Shown: positions 1 through 11,753 of the stretch, piece after piece
Position numbering within the stretch: position 1 is the first letter of the stretch
Layout: every line of letters starts with the position of its first letter
Assembly (NCBI GenBank): GCA_964036275.1
Contig: OZ038437.1
Span: forward strand, 674,001 to 738,000
Direction of reading: 5' to 3'
Origin: Litoditis marina
Taxonomy: Eukaryota > Nematoda > Chromadorea > Rhabditida > Rhabditidae
DNA: 64,000 bases
Program-made: the position numbers and the translations under genes
The notes under the pieces: generated by a model
What the model was told of the DNA's origin: nothing
The model's database searches: none
What the model saw: only the letters and a program-made list of their open reading frames with translations

Positions 1-92
1 AACTTTTCCGATCAAAAGTAATTGAGGAAAACGGCTTGGAAATTTTGAAATCCTACTGTAGGAGTCTCAGTAGAAATGGAAAAGACTATAGT
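1..92. repeat. Partial MITE, GTCTCAGTAGGAATG family
   Basis: The end motif GGAGTCTCAGTAGAAATGG and the interior (TCCGATCAAAAGTAATTGAGG) match, in inverted orientation, the element at about 1645-1865. It lies just 3' of the last visible exon of gene A. Confidence 0.6.
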
Positions 93-150
93 AGGCCAAT
101 CGGCTGGCACTTGTTTGAATTTTTGTTAGACTAGTATTATTCCTACTAAC

Positions 151-3100
151 CGCAGTTCCATCGGTCCATTGCCATTTTCCATCTCTTAGTTGGAGGCCAA
201 TCCAGGTCTCCTCATTCATGTTACTCAGATAAAATCCGACGGAAGTCAAACCTGAAACTATTTGAATGAAGTCGAAATCAGAAATGACAGTACGGTACAG
301 CTATATTTTGACACCCAGCTACCCACCAACGTTTTCTCTGAACAAATTTGTTACAAGCAATACATTTATAGCCGATATGGCAAGTCACGTGTTGAATGGC
401 GAATAAATCTAGTATATGCGATTCTAACGTCCATCTCTGAAGTTAAAAACCGAGTTGTTTACCAAGGTTCGCCAAAAACCCAAGTTGTCAATCAAGGATC
501 AGACTTTTTACCGAGAACTTGGTGCACAATTGGGCACCAATCTTTGATTTTACAACTTGATATCAACTAGTTTTTACTTTCAGAGATGTTTGATTGCTTC
601 ATTCATCATTTACATGCAAGCGCGTAATTCGATAAGACGTAAACAACAGATGAAAAATCATGATGAAGAATGGGAAAACATGATGGAGACTATATTTTTA
701 CAAACCGGATACGAAATAGTCTTCTGCCGAAGAGTGGATAGAGGTCAGATGTGCCCCCATAGCGACACAACTGGATTCTGCATCGTCAAAAGTTACTTGA
801 TATATTGTCTGAAATCTTCGGATTGGAGTATAGGTGTCAAAGTTGTTTATTGTCTCCCTCTTTTGAATCACGAAAAACTATCTTTTTTTTCAATTTTGGT
901 GATAATCCAGATGATAATTCCTGATTGATGCTATTGTCTATTACGAGTTGCGGAATCTTTCCCCTTTGGATGGTCGTGAACGTTTCAGGCCTTCTAATGA
1001 ATTTGAACCCATAAAGACTCTCACAGTAGCCAGATTCTTGAGCGTTTCTTAAGAAATACTCAGAACTTTGATCTCAAAACTTTGCTTGAAGTTTCGATCA
1101 AACCGTTGTAACCAATCGTGTTGAACAGTCACAACTAACCTTGTAACACGATTTTGTGTCCATATTCATAATCCACCCATCATCGCAGGACGCTAAAACA
1201 GTGAATTTCTCCGCGAACTTTAACCGGAACCAAAATAGGACCGTTTATTCTCGAACAATTCGGTTCGTACCAGAAGAAAACCCAATTTAGAACAACAAAG
1301 CTTAGATCGAACCATTTTGAACAAATAAATTGATTCTCGAGAGAAACGTTATGTTAATGTACCCCGAGATACCTGAACTAGCTTTCAAGTCCGATCTTCT
1401 TGCATCTCAGTGGTTTGAAGAGTTCCGACTAAGTTTGTGTTCTTTGATAGACATGATCCCCCAAAATATTTAGTCGCACTCGGGAAGATATTGCAAAGAC
1501 TACTACCACGCTGAGCATTTTTACAGAAACTGTTCCGACAGTGCCCTTTCATAGTGCGTGCCAAACTTATGAAATATCCGCCTCATATGTGATTCGAACC
1601 GGGCCCAAATTGGGAGGCGCGGAAGTTAATCACTTGTCTTTTTCATTCCAACTGAGACTCCTACAGTAGGATTTCGAAACTTCCGAGCCGTTTCGCTCAC
1701 TTACTTTTGATCGGAGAAAATGAGGATTTTCGTACCCCATTCTCCTTCTCAGGTACAGTTAATATACGAGAGTATTTTCCATAAACTTCATTTTAAGCTT
1801 CACAACAGCCTTCGGAAAGTTTGTAAGGTTACTGTAGAAGTCTCAGTAGGAATGGTGTGAACTATACCAACCAGGCTTACAGCAACGTTGTCCGCCAAAT
1901 CCATATATCTGTTCTTACACAGCACAACGTATGATATACAGTAAACCCCGCCTTTCGTTAAGCGACAACTACAGGCAGCAGAGGCCATTCGAGAGTAAGC
2001 AATCATTTATTTGCAACTTTCTGTACCCAAATCAGCCGAAAAACTTATCCGTATCGTTTATTATTAAGGTGAGTAAGCGTTCCTCTGACAATAATCATTT
2101 GAGCGTAACACTACAGTATTGGTGTATTCACCTTTGACTCCTTTGAGGCGTTACTGACTCACCTGTCGTATACGGAGCCACGTCGCAAATAGACGGTTTC
2201 TGCTCGTCGGCCTGATAGGTCCTAAATAACTGAATCTTTGTGCTCTACTTCAAGGAACAGTATTCACTGTATAATCAAATCAGCACTGAGCAGAAAATTT
2301 ATTTTTGTGCTCTTCAGATGAGAAGACGCTGAATTTCTTGAGTAATTCATGATTTTTCCGAGAGCTGTAGAGCAAGAAATTTACTCTGAATAGACTGTAA
2401 TATGTGTTCCGTCTATCAAAGAACAGTTTATAGTCCCTGTATTTCAAAAATTATCCTAAATGGATGATAAAATTGATCAACGTACTCACTTATTTGCTAA
2501 CGAATGATGTTAGAGAGTGTGATGCTTCTCTCGGCATTAGTTCGTAGTTTCCTTTCTCTGAAGTTACAAACCGAGTTGTTTACCTAGGTTCGCACCACCA
2601 AACTGGTCACTAGTTGATATCAAATCAACGATTCGTACACAATTGTGCACCAAGTTCTCGGTAAAAAGTCCTACCCTTGGTAAACAACTCGGTTTCTAAC
2701 TTCAGAGTTGGCAATACAATTTTTCAACATCAAACGTTCTACCTCCATTGACCGGTGGATTTCGTAACCGCAGCGCATTTGAGTACAGACGGCTCGCCTA
2801 AAAATTTACAATTCACAGAGAACTTTCTTAAATTTTCTATAAATGTTTCCTTACCATACTGTCAGTGTCACCTAATGAGTGAAAATCACTATAGGTCTAT
2901 AGTGTTCACATTTCTCGAACGGCTCGAACGTCGCTCACAACTGAGAATTCGTAGGTTTGCAACCCGTTGTCAAATCAGAAATATTTATAGAATCCTTTTT
3001 TTTGGCCGGTAATAAAATATAAATTTAATGGAAGTCAATAAGACGCACACAATCCATTTCATTCTGGCTTGCATGCTTCTCGATCGATTAACGGCTATAG

Positions 3101-5752
3101 TGCTTATACTCTGTTTCATTCCTATTGAGATTCCTACAGTAAGATTACAGAAGTTCAAGCCTGTCTCAGTGGCGTGAATATTATCAAAATCGTTTACAAA
3201 ATTTTAATTTGAATCTGATCACATACAACAAGAAGTGTTCGAACTCTCTTTTGATAAAGTTGAAGTTTTCATCAGAAAACAACGATTGGGAAGTTTGAAA
3301 GTGTAGGAGTCTCAGTAGGAAAGACGGCGACTGTACATTTTCCAACTGGACTCGTTGGCATCGTGCCAAAAACTTTGAAAGACTGTTATTTAGAGAAGAC
3401 ATATATTCAACAAAAAGTTTCCTTGAATACGAATTGTAACAAAGGAAAGCCTTCATATTTTATAGATTTATATTGATTTGAAGTAATTCAACATGTTCAA
3501 AAACTGCCTTGAAATTCCATTGGCAAGCTGCCCAAGTCCAGTTGGGAAATGTGTGAACTATATATAAGTCGTTAAGCAGTTGGCTAGTGTTTGCCTAGTC
3601 TTAACTCCTTTGGTCACAGCGTTCGGCCGACCGCGGTTGCCTTCACGTTTCAACTGAAAGGGACCTTTCTCTATAATTTGGATCGATTAGGGAACATGAA
3701 ATCTTATGATACTGCTTTGATAGTGCACTTGTGGTCCATTACTAATAAAACAAAAAGAAAGAAAAGAATAAGTCGAGAACCAAGCCTGTTATGAGCCAAA
3801 CTATCCCTAGCACCGTAGCAAAGTCATGCAAATTGTGAGCCCAACCTGATCGAGAACCTGATCACATTCTGGCCACATAGTTGCCAACTTTGTATGTATA
3901 AGCATAGTGCAGGTGATCCAAACCTGAGCGAGGTGGTGACCAGATAGTTCAGCTCAAAGGTGACCTTTTCTTGAGACTTTGCTACGGTGCCTGGGTTACT
4001 GTATAGCAAAACTGTTGGTCAAATGATAAAATTTTGTCAAATGATGATTTCGGTTTCGATACACACAACCTCAATCTTAATTTATCAAAAAAGAGGCATA
4101 GATAACTGAAACACTTTGAAATTGCCAATTGTTACGTGATAGAATTTAGATATGCGCGTCGTGCGGACAATTTGTGCGCGTCTCCATCAAAATGTGGTAC
4201 GTGCTGTGGCTTCCGTGTTGTTGCCGTACTCAAATTTGACGCAAGTTGCGGAATTTTCCACTAATTCTGACTGTTTTGTTAATTTTCCGTTCCCATGTGT
4301 TCACTCATAACTCAAATCATCAAAATAAAGAGGTACGGTCCCTTTAAAAGAGATTTCGCGCATGACTTCACAAAAATTAAGCGAAAATCCAAATCCACCA
4401 TCCTACTGAATAATTGGGAACATTGTGTGTTAAATTTGATTGGTATTGACATTTTGTGCGGTGTCTAGTCACAGACGTAGTCTTCCTTGATGGTCTACCA
4501 CCGCCTGTATACCAGTCCGAGCCTATCTGTTGCTGGGTTGTATAGTACGTTTCATTCCCACTGAGACCCATTGGCATCGTTCCAAGATTTTCGGATGACT
4601 ATTTCTCACAGCAAACATAAGTATAGTTTCTAATTTTCGTGTTCTTCTGGAACTGATCAACCGCTAACGGAAATTTGCGGTGTTTTTAAAAACTCCGAGG
4701 TGGTTAAAAATAGCTTGGAATATTGATTGGAACGCTGCCAAGTCTCAGTGGGAATGACCGGAACTATAGCAGTCCGACCAGTCGGGTCCAGCCCAGCTTT
4801 CAAAATTTGAGTTAGAAAACAATGTTATACCACATTGAATAAAAAGAGAACATTGATACGTGTAATGTTTATCAGCTGATTGTCAAACAGATAACGGGTG
4901 GAAATGATGCCAATTGAAAATCGAATATACTATTCACGTGGTAACTGCACGATTGCGTGGAGAAACTCCAGTACTCACCCGGTGCCCAATTGGTGTAGGA
5001 CCACTTTGTCCCATCCACCCATTCCCAATTGTGTTCGAAGGGATTCAGGTAGTTGGCGCCGATCCAATAATCACTCGAATGCAAATCGTCAAACAAAGAG
5101 AACGCAATTCCTTAAAAGAAACCAACTGAAGTTAATTCGCATACCGCTGCTTTATAGGACTTTTTCACTCTTCTTTGTTGTAATGGAAACGGTATGTACC
5201 ATTCAGAAGTATGCCTTCAAAAGCGTTTTCAATGGAGGTCAATTGTCCAGATAACTGGTTACAGTTGTGTTCTGCGGTTGAATAATCCGTCAGATTCGGC
5301 ATGAATATGTAGCATCTGGAAAAAAAAGAAAATCAAATGGATGCGTAGCTCAACTTTACGTTATTGCACTTCTCATCTTTCGACTGTTGCCTTTTTACCA
5401 TTACAGTTCGCAAAATGTTCGAAATACCTGAAAGATTTAACGGGAACCCACTATAAACATTCCATATGCAAACAGTATGTTTCTCATAGCGTCCCCTGCG
5501 ACTAGTGAACTTTGTATAACTGTTGGAGATAAACAGGGGGATAACTCTAGTTCGATCCGTGAGCACATCAGTATTCTCGAACTACCACTCAAAAGGCGGC
5601 GATATTCAACCACAACAAAGTGTTTCCTGGCCTTCTTTAAAGAGAGCAGTTCATTTGACCTACTTCTTATTGCCTGGTCCGCATATAGTATGAGGATCTG
5701 CCAGTGTTGTTGAGAACAGCAGCAAAACAAGCATTAGCGGAAAACAGGCCAT
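151..5752 (-). CDS. Gene A: secreted two-CTLD C-type lectin, 3' end off window
   Basis: Exons in order: 5752-5664 (signal peptide MACFPLMLVLLLF, then mature ICGPGNKK), 5315-5200, 5110-4979, 2797-2743, 2221-2163 (CTLD1), 1192-1140, 808-706, 251-151 (CTLD2). All phases close over 708 nt (236 codons) with no stop. CTLD1 shows CYIFMPNLTDY, a WIGA core, WVDGTKWSYTNWAPGEPS and CAAV; CTLD2 shows CDDGW, GAHLTSIHSS, TWIGL and WQWTDGT. The two last exons expected from the paralogues (EPx loop and terminal CK.P) would lie left of base 1. The exon-3 acceptor is AAG rather than CAG, weak but phase-correct. The 2.2-kb third intron is inflated by three MITEs. The protein should be secreted; ligand unknown. 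Family call is firm; exact boundaries are hand-built. Confidence 0.86.
435..570. repeat. Foldback repeat, CTCTGAAGTTAAAAACCGAG family (partial)
   Basis: It begins with the terminal motif CTCTGAAGTTAAAAACCGAG and GTTGTTTACCAAGGTTCG and ends in TTGATATCAACTAG, lacking the second arm. It lies in an intron of gene A. Related copies are at 2556-2707 and 6349-6525. Confidence 0.75.
1645..1865. repeat. MITE, CATTCC(A/C)ACTGAGACTCC termini
   Basis: Left end CATTCCAACTGAGACTCCT and right end AGTCTCAGTAGGAATG form terminal inverted repeats. It sits in the gene A intron between CTLD1 and CTLD2. Confidence 0.6.
2556..2707. repeat. Foldback repeat, both arms present
   Basis: The two ends CTCTGAAGTTACAAACCGAG and CTCGGTTTCTAACTTCAGAG are inverted repeats, with a GTGCACCAAGTTCTCGG interior shared with 435-570 and 6349-6525. 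It is inside gene A, immediately left of exon 2797-2743. Confidence 0.8.
3809..3992. repeat. MITE, CACCGTAGCAAAGT terminal repeats
   Basis: Left end AGCACCGTAGCAAAGTCATG and right end ACTTTGCTACGGTGCCT are inverted repeats. A second copy in opposite orientation is at 31225-31382; the two share the interior through the GATCAGGTTG-type and CATATGTATAAGC-type segments. Confidence 0.8.
4541..4768. repeat. MITE, TATAGTNC...CATTCCCACTGAGAC termini
   Basis: Ends TATAGTACGTTTCATTCCCA and TGGGAATGACCGGAACTATA are imperfect inverted repeats. Close relatives are at 49789-50014 and 58100-58330, sharing the GCTGCCAAGTCTCAGT block. Confidence 0.8.
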
Positions 5753-5790
5753 CTTGCTGGAGGAAGGAGAGCGTTGATGTCTCGCACTTG

Positions 5791-5796
5791 AGATAA
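5791..5796 (+). promoter_or_regulatory. GATA-factor site upstream of gene A
   Basis: AGATAA lies 39 bp upstream of the gene A start codon (gene on the minus strand). All eight clec genes here with a visible signal-peptide exon have a WGATAR site this close to the start, so a shared GATA-type activator (ELT-2-like, intestine) is a reasonable inference. Confidence 0.5.
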
Positions 5797-6348
5797 CGTA
5801 ATCCGTTCATTTTCTGACGGAATGTCCAACGTTTTAACAAACAAATGTTTTCACATTCATTATATAAGTTGTTGTGTTGAGTTAGTAGAAACAGACATTT
5901 AGTGTTGGAATGTTCCTGAATACCATTATAGTGTATCTACAATTTGATAAGTGGATTGTAGGAACGAAATAGGGTGATTCTTATTGTTGATTTTAATTAA
6001 ACGCAAATTCGGAATTTTGAGTTCTATGGTAATGGACAAGAACAGCATCCATTCTACTGCTTTGTCGTACGTTGTGGTAAATATCTACTTCTCGTAATTT
6101 TCAGTGAAAGTATTGGCAGCTTGTTAATACAACTGTACAACGCTCTAATTAGATGAAGAGATTCATCTGTGGTCGCATTCACCAATGTCCCGGGAAGGTG
6201 AGAAAAGCTTCCTGCGCCTCTGGGCCCTCCTCACCAGCACACTATTTTCGTGCTCTACCTTCCCGCGGTAAAGTATTTTAGCTTGCCGAGGATTGGTGAA
6301 TACGGCCACTGATAACCGAGGACATCGAACTCCACTCCAAATACTTTA

Positions 6349-6525
6349 AAAAACGAGTTTTTTAAAGGTTCGCCGAAAACCCAAGTTGTTAATCAAGGAT
6401 CAGACTTTTAACCGAAAACTTGGTGCACAATTGTGCACCAATCTTCGATTTCACAACTTGATATCAACTAGGGACCAATTTGGTGAGGCGAACCTTGGTA
6501 AACAACTCGGTTTTTGACTTCAGAG
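6349..6525. repeat. Foldback repeat, full-length copy
   Basis: Most complete copy of the 435-570 / 2556-2707 family: AACGAGTTTTTTAAAGGTTC at one end, AACTCGGTTTTTGACTTCAG at the other, with the GGTGCACAATTGTGCACC palindrome in the middle. Confidence 0.8.
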
Positions 6526-6530
6526 AATCC

Positions 6531-6770
6531 GCAGAAATAGTCCGTATAGACTTTGAACCCTTATGTGCGAGTGTGCAAAAGCATTTGCAACCAATCAGTA
6601 GATTACTGGATTAGTTGATATCGTTTTCAGCATGTCAAAAAACAATCCGTGCAGAAATAGTCCGTATAGACTTTGAACCCTTATGTGCGAGTGTGCAAAA
6701 GAATTTGCAACCAATCAGTAGATTACTGGATTAGTTGATATCGTTTTCAGCATGTCAAAAAACAATGTAT
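6531..6770. repeat. Perfect-period 120-bp tandem duplication
   Basis: GCAGAAATAG recurs exactly 120 bp apart (6531 and 6651), and the units 6531-6650 and 6651-6770 are almost identical (one visible change, AAGCAT versus AAGAAT, plus end differences). A diverged single copy occurs near 37760-37890. Confidence 0.9.
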
Positions 6771-6967
6771 TTGTTGGCAGCTGGCCAATAATATGTGTTC
6801 GTGCTTGTTTTTCTCAATCTTAGTACATTTTTCACCAGTTATACCAGATTCTGATCCCATTTGCAACTAGGAGAGTAACAAGTGAGTTTTCTCATTGATC
6901 CGCAAACCAGTAAAATTTTATTCACAAAGTTGCTTGTTTGTATGTCACTGCGACATCTTCTCTCATC

Positions 6968-7797
6968 ATCGGGCGCAGCGCGGAGCGCTGCGCAGATTAG
7001 TTTTTGTTCAAAGGTCTGCAGACAATACAAAACAGTTTATTACAATTTTCTTCAAAGTACGTCGACCTTTTTCCTAGATGTTTGCATGAATTACTGAAGG
7101 GCAACACGTCTACAAGAAACTAAGTTCACGTTCCAAGAAAAAAATTGTTGAGAGGAGTTAGAGGACCAAACGTCTCGCAGAAATGGCTTCCGTGCGGGGC
7201 GGCGGCGGCGACAAAAGTGTCCGCCTCCTCAAATCTGGGCATAGTTTTGCTCAAAATCAACTTATTTCAAAATTTCTTACACTGTTAAAAAGCCATAAAA
7301 AAGTTGAGGTATACGTATTTTTCAGGTGTGTCGTAAATTTGAATATTACGTGTGAGACGACCGAAAATGGTCTCGCAAAAATTATGGATAGACCGGTTTT
7401 GTGAAAATAAAAATGAAAGAAGAGTTATACGTGTAGTAGGAATCATTTTTCCAATGAAGATCTCATGACAGGCGGGTACAGCTTGGTTTTCATTCCTATT
7501 CACATGTCTGAATGGCGGATTGGATAAAAACTCTATTTACGCACGGCGAACGGAGGTTCGATTCCTGTCTGGAGCACAAAATTTGCTATCACTTGAACGA
7601 GGTTACAACTACACAAACGTTTTGAACTACGGCGCGGTTTAAAACTCCAATAGAGAAACATAAAATTCCTTGTTAAGATTATTGTTCAAAAATATCATTT
7701 TTATCAAAAATGACCGTTACTTCGTAACCATAGAAAAAGAGTTCAACTAGTATAAAAAACGAGTGTAAAGAAAGTAAAGATTAGTTTTGGATGAACA
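6968..7797. mobile_element. Left part of composite palindromic element, split by the Helitron block
   Basis: It starts with the hairpin GGCGCAGCGCGGAGCGCTGC and matches 25199-25918 for most of its length. It includes a tRNA B-box-like stretch GGTTCGATTCCTGTCTGGAG near 7555 (SINE-like) and ends with the outer half of a long inverted arm (TATAAAAAACGAGTGTAAAG) at about 7748-7797. The remainder of the arm resumes at 15841 after the 8,043-bp insertion. Open frames inside it are not conserved as protein between the two copies. Confidence 0.8.
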
Positions 7798-9264
7798 TCT
7801 ACTAATATAAAACCGTTGCTTGGTGTGTGTGTGTGTGTGTATGAGGCAAATGCTTTTTGGTCGAGAAACGGTGAAGAAATGGTGCACTTTGTAGTTGGAA
7901 AAGGAGAATGGAGAGGACGTGAAAAACGTGCAATTGGCTGCTTTTCATTTCCAAACCCATCGCAATCGGCTGTTGTTGGGATTTGAATTTGAGAATGACA
8001 AGTTAATGTTCAGTTGAATAGAAGAACGGGGTTCACGTAAATCACACGTGATATCCATGTTCGCGCTCTATGTTGAGGTGTTCGCGCTCTATGTTGAGGA
8101 GTTCGCGCTCTGTGCTGGAGAGAACTTCCACGCTCTATGCTAAGGAGAAATTTGGCGCTCTATGCTAAGAAGAATTCCCGCGCTCTATGTTAAGAAGAAC
8201 TTCCGCGCTCTATGCTAAGGAGAACTACCCCGCTCTATGCTAAGTTAAGAAGAACTTCCGCGCTCTATGCTAAGGAGAACTTTCGCGTTCTATGCTAAGG
8301 AGAACTTTCGCGCACTGTGCTAAAGAGAACTTGCGCGCTCTATGCCAAGGAAAACTTACACGCTCTATGTTGATAAGAACTACCGTTCTTTATGCTAAGG
8401 AGAACTCCCGCTCTCTATGCTGAGAAAAAATTTAGCGCTCCATGCTAAAGATAAATTTGGCGCTCTATGCTAAGAAGAATTCCCGCGCTCTATGTTAAGG
8501 AGAACTTCCGCGCTCTATGCTTAGGAGAACTCCCGCGCTCTATGTTAAGGAGAACTCCCGCGCTCTATACTGAGGAAAACTCCTGCGCTCTATGTTAAGG
8601 AGAACTCCCGCGCTCTATGCTAAGAAGAACTTTCGCGCTCTATGTTAAGGAGAACTCCCGTGCTCTATGCTAAGGAGAGCTCCCGCGCTCTATGCTAAGG
8701 AGAACTTCCGCGCTCTATGCTAAGAAGAACTTTCGCGCTCTATGTTTAGGAGAACCATCGCGCTCTATGCTTAGGAGAACTCTCGCGCTCTATACTAAGG
8801 AAAACTCCCGCGCTCTATGCTCACGAGAACTCTCGCGCTCTATGCTAAGGAGAGCTCCCGCGCTCTATGCTCACGAGAACTTCCGCGCTCTTAAGGAGAA
8901 CTTCCGCGCTCTATGCTAAGAAGAACTTTTTGCGATCTATCGCGCTCTGTGCTAAGGAGAACTCCCGCGCTCTATGCTAAGGAGAACTCCCGTGCTCTAT
9001 GCTAAGGAGAGCTCCCGCGCTCTATGCTGAGGAGAACTTCCGCGCTCTTAAGGAGAACTTCCGCACTCTATGCTAAGAAGAACTTTTTAAGAAATTTTTT
9101 TGCGATCTATCGCGCTCTGTGTTACGGAGAATCCTCGCGCCCTATGCTGAAAAGTACGAGTTTGGCAAACAGAGTGAAGATAAAGCAAAATAAGCCAGGA
9201 AGCTCCTTTCAGCCTAGACTCATCAAGGGAGGGACCCGGGCGTCAGCCCGGGGTACCTTCCTTG
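7798..9264 (+). mobile_element. Helitron-like unit U1
   Basis: It begins TCTACTAATATAAAACCG, directly after host base A7797. Then come a TG run, the conserved GAGGCAAATG / GGTCGAGAAACGG and TTTCATTT...CGGCTG block, a 25-bp minisatellite (about 8050-9160), and the 3' hairpin (9224-9264) CCCGGGCGTCAGCCCGGG ending CCTTCCTTG. No Rep/helicase coding, so non-autonomous. The 3' end is CTTG rather than the classical CTRR. Confidence 0.75.
8050..9160 (+). repeat. 25-bp minisatellite array 1
   Basis: Consensus CGCGCTCTATGCTAAGGAGA plus ACTTC, 25 bp, roughly 43 variable copies. Because 25 is not a multiple of 3, the long frames across it simply cycle through three registers and give a 25-residue pseudo-repeat; they are not genes. 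Confidence 0.9.
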
Positions 9265-9436
9265 TCCTTTGTATATTTCGCTTGCTTGGTTTGTCTGTCT
9301 GTCTGTTTGTAACCGAATTCCATCATTTTTGCACTTTAAGCCGGAAAATGGGCCGAAAACTGAAGCCGGCGATTTTTCCAGCTAAGACGTGAGAGAACGT
9401 GGGATTTCATTTCTCGAAATCGGTTGCTGCTGGGCA

Positions 9437-9795
9437 GCAATAGCAAGTGCATCTCAAGTAGACGAGTTTCACGCTGTCACGGTTAACAGGAATGGCTTAA
9501 CGGGGTAGGAAAATGGGTATAAAAGCGCGGCGGGAAGGGGGGATAGCCATTCGAACGCTCTGTTCGCCTCGAGGATGCCTGCTCCGGACTGGAGCTGTTG
9601 CCGTGGATTGGATGGATGGTCGAGAGTGCTGCTGTAGGAGCCACTGAGGCTCCCACTGCCGGATGCTGCTCACAAGATGAAGAAAGGAAGAAGAAACTCT
9701 GCACCCCAAATAATGTAGACAAAAATAATTTTTCTACTGTGTTGTTCTCGCGTTCTGCTGTTTTGAAACCAATTGTTGTTACGGGTTACTTCCGC
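9437..9795 (+). repeat. TATA-box-bearing module, copy 1
   Basis: A roughly 360-bp block highly similar to 13382-13752. It has GGGTATAAAAGCGCGG at about 9516, then GCCATTCGAACGCTCTGTTC about 30 bp further on, and a purine-rich tail. It resembles a polymerase II core promoter or an LTR piece, but I see no paired LTR or primer-binding site. Confidence 0.6.
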
Positions 9796-10450
9796 GTCCC
9801 ATGTTAGAGAGAGCTCCCGTGTTCTGTTAGGGGAAGGTCTCGCACCCTTAGTTAGGAAGAAGACTGGCGCTCTACGTTAGAGAGGTCTCGCGCTCTATGT
9901 TAGAGAGTAGTCTCGCGCTCATTGCTAGAGAGTGGTCTCGCGCTCTATATTAGGGAAAGGCCTCGCGCTCTATGTTAGAGAGAGGACTCACGCTCTATGT
10001 TAGAGAAAGGACTCGCGCTCTATGTTAGAGAGAGGACCCACGCTCTATGTTAGAGAGAGGACTCACGCTCTATGTTGGAGAGAGGACCCACGCTCTATGT
10101 TAGAGAGAGGAATCGCGCATTATGTGAGAGAGGGGTCTCGCGCATTATGTGAGAGAGGGGTCTCGCGCATTATGTGAGAGAGGGGTCTCGCGCTCCATGT
10201 TAGGGAGTGGTCTCGCGCTCTATGTTAGAGAGAGGTTTCACGCTCTATGTTAGGGACAGTTCTCGCGCTTTATGTTAAGAAGAGGTCTCGGGCTCGATGT
10301 TAGGAAAAGGTCTCGCGCTCTGTGTTAGGGAAAGGTCTCGCGCTCTATGTTAGAGAGAGAGGACCCACGCTCTATGTTAGAGAGAGGGGTCGCGCATAAT
10401 GTAAAAGATAGGACTCACGTTCTATGTCAGAGAGAGGACTATTGCGCGTC
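9795..10450 (+). repeat. Minisatellite array 2
   Basis: Variable repeats around CTCGCGCTCTATGTTAGAGA, period about 24-26 bp, inside U2. The sequence is shifted from array 1 (TTAGAGAGAGG in place of CTAAGGAGAAC), so arrays evolved within units. Confidence 0.85.
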
Positions 10451-10577
10451 ATGTTGAAAGAAAACGTGAATTCGACAGATGGAGCGAAAATTGAACAAAT
10501 ACTCTCAGAATCTCTCGCCAGCCCGGAATAAAAACAAGGGAGGCGGAGGCGGCTTTAGCCGCCGGCGACCTACCTTG

Positions 10578-11753
10578 TCCACTAGTATAAAAGGCTAGTT
10601 TGGTCTGTGTGTGTGTGTGTGTTTGTAACAATTTGGCTGCACGTTTGGTCGAAAAGCAAGAGTGATGAGTGAGGCAAATGGCGTGGAAAAAACGTGATTT
10701 GGATGGATTTCATTTTCATTTTCAAGCAGAATACAGATCGGTTGCAACTGGAAATCGATATGGGAAATAGATTTACTCATTCTAAGTTGAATAGATGACG
10801 TTAAAGTTACGTGGAATACACGCAGCCCTAACAGAGAGAAAGGGAAAGAGAGAGGTAGAGAGAGAGAGAGAGAAAGAGAGAATCCTAACGAGAACTGTCG
10901 CGCTCTATGTTAAGGAGAAGTTTTGCGCTCTTTGTTAAGGAGAAGTCCCGCGCTCTATGTAAAAAAAAGTTCAGCGCTCTATGTTAGGGAGAAGTCTCGC
11001 GCTCTATGTTAGGAAAAAGTTTCGCGCTCTATGTTAGATAGAAGTCTCGCGCTCTATGTTAAGACATCCCGCGCTCTATGTTAAGGAGAAGTTCCGCGCT
11101 ATATGTTAGGAGGAAGTTCCACGCTCTATGTTAGGGAGAAGTTCCGCGCTCTATGCTGAGACATTCCGCGCTCTATGTTAAGTAGAAGTTCCGCGCTCTA
11201 TGTTAGGGAGAGATCTCGCGCTCTAAGTTAGATAGAGGACTCGCGCTCTGTTAGGAGAAGTTCCGCGCTCTATGTTAGGAAGAAGTTCCGCGCTCTATGT
11301 TAGGGAGAAGTTCCGCGCTCTATGTTAGGAAGAAGTTCCGCGCTCTATGCTGAGACATCCTACGCTCTATGTTAAGTAGAAGTTCCGCGCTCTATGTTAG
11401 GGAGAGATATCGCGCTATAAGTTAGAAAGAGGACTCGCGCTCTATGTTAGGGAGAGTGCTAGCGCTCTAAGTTAGGGAGAGTGCTAGCGCTCTAAGTTAG
11501 ATAGAGGACTCGCGCTCTGTTAGGGAGAGTGCTCGCGCTCTTTGTTGGAGAGAGGAGTCGCGCTCTATGTTAGAGAGCAGACTCGCACTCTATGTTGAAG
11601 AGAGGTTTTGCTATTGAGGACATTTTTCGTGCTCTATGTTGAGGAGAGCTTCGGCGGTCCATGTTCAGAAAAAATAGGGCCAGGAAGCTCCCGCCAGCCC
11701 GAAATAAAAACAAGGGAGGCGGAGGCGGCTTTAGCCGCCGGCGACCTACCTTG
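10578..11753 (+). mobile_element. Helitron-like unit U3
   Basis: It begins TCCACTAGTATAAAAGGC straight after the CCTTG of U2. A TG run, TTTGGTCGAAAAGC and GAGGCAAATGGCGTGGAAAA, then a minisatellite (about 10880-11665) and the hairpin 11711-11753, identical in design to that of U2. Confidence 0.75.
10880..11665 (+). repeat. Minisatellite array 3
   Basis: Repeats around CGCGCTCTATGTTAGGGAGA with AGTTC/AGTCT, 24-25 bp, about 31 copies, with a few shortened units. Confidence 0.85.

Larger units (their letters stand above)
2798..4978. other. Gene A intron, MITE-filled
   Basis: This 2.2-kb intron separates CTLD1 exons 3 and 4 of gene A. I see no further exon. It holds three elements: a GTCTCAGTAGGAA-type MITE at about 3096-3330, the GGCACCGTAGCAAAGT-type MITE at 3809-3992 and a second GTCTCAGT-type MITE at 4541-4768. 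Confidence 0.7.
5801..6967. other. Intergenic, no gene seen
   Basis: Upstream side of gene A. Apart from the foldback repeat (6349-6525) and the 120-bp tandem duplication (6531-6770), I see no exon motif or RNA gene here. Confidence 0.6.
9265..10577 (+). mobile_element. Helitron-like unit U2
   Basis: It begins TCCTTTGTATATTTCGCTTG, a diverged version of the usual start. It contains the ACGTG...TTTCATTTC...CGGTTGC block, a TATA-bearing module (9437-9795), a minisatellite (about 9795-10450), and the hairpin 10535-10577 with GGCGGCTTTAGCCGCC, ending CTACCTTG. Confidence 0.7.

Noticed and set aside
557..928. 123-residue plus-strand frame with a hydrophobic start
   Set aside because: It overlaps the minus-strand gene A exon 808-706, which has exact family length, splice sites and CTLD motifs; the plus frame is its shadow.
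7183..7404. Met-initiated frame MASVRGGGG..., also present at 25414-25632
   Set aside because: Differences between the copies are mostly amino-acid-changing (Ser/Pro, His/Tyr, Val/Asp) and one copy shifts frame near the end. This is repeat DNA, not a conserved protein.
8692..9392. Leu/Arg-rich repeated proteins across the satellite
   Set aside because: The 25-bp period cycles through all three frames; the frames are by-products of the minisatellite.
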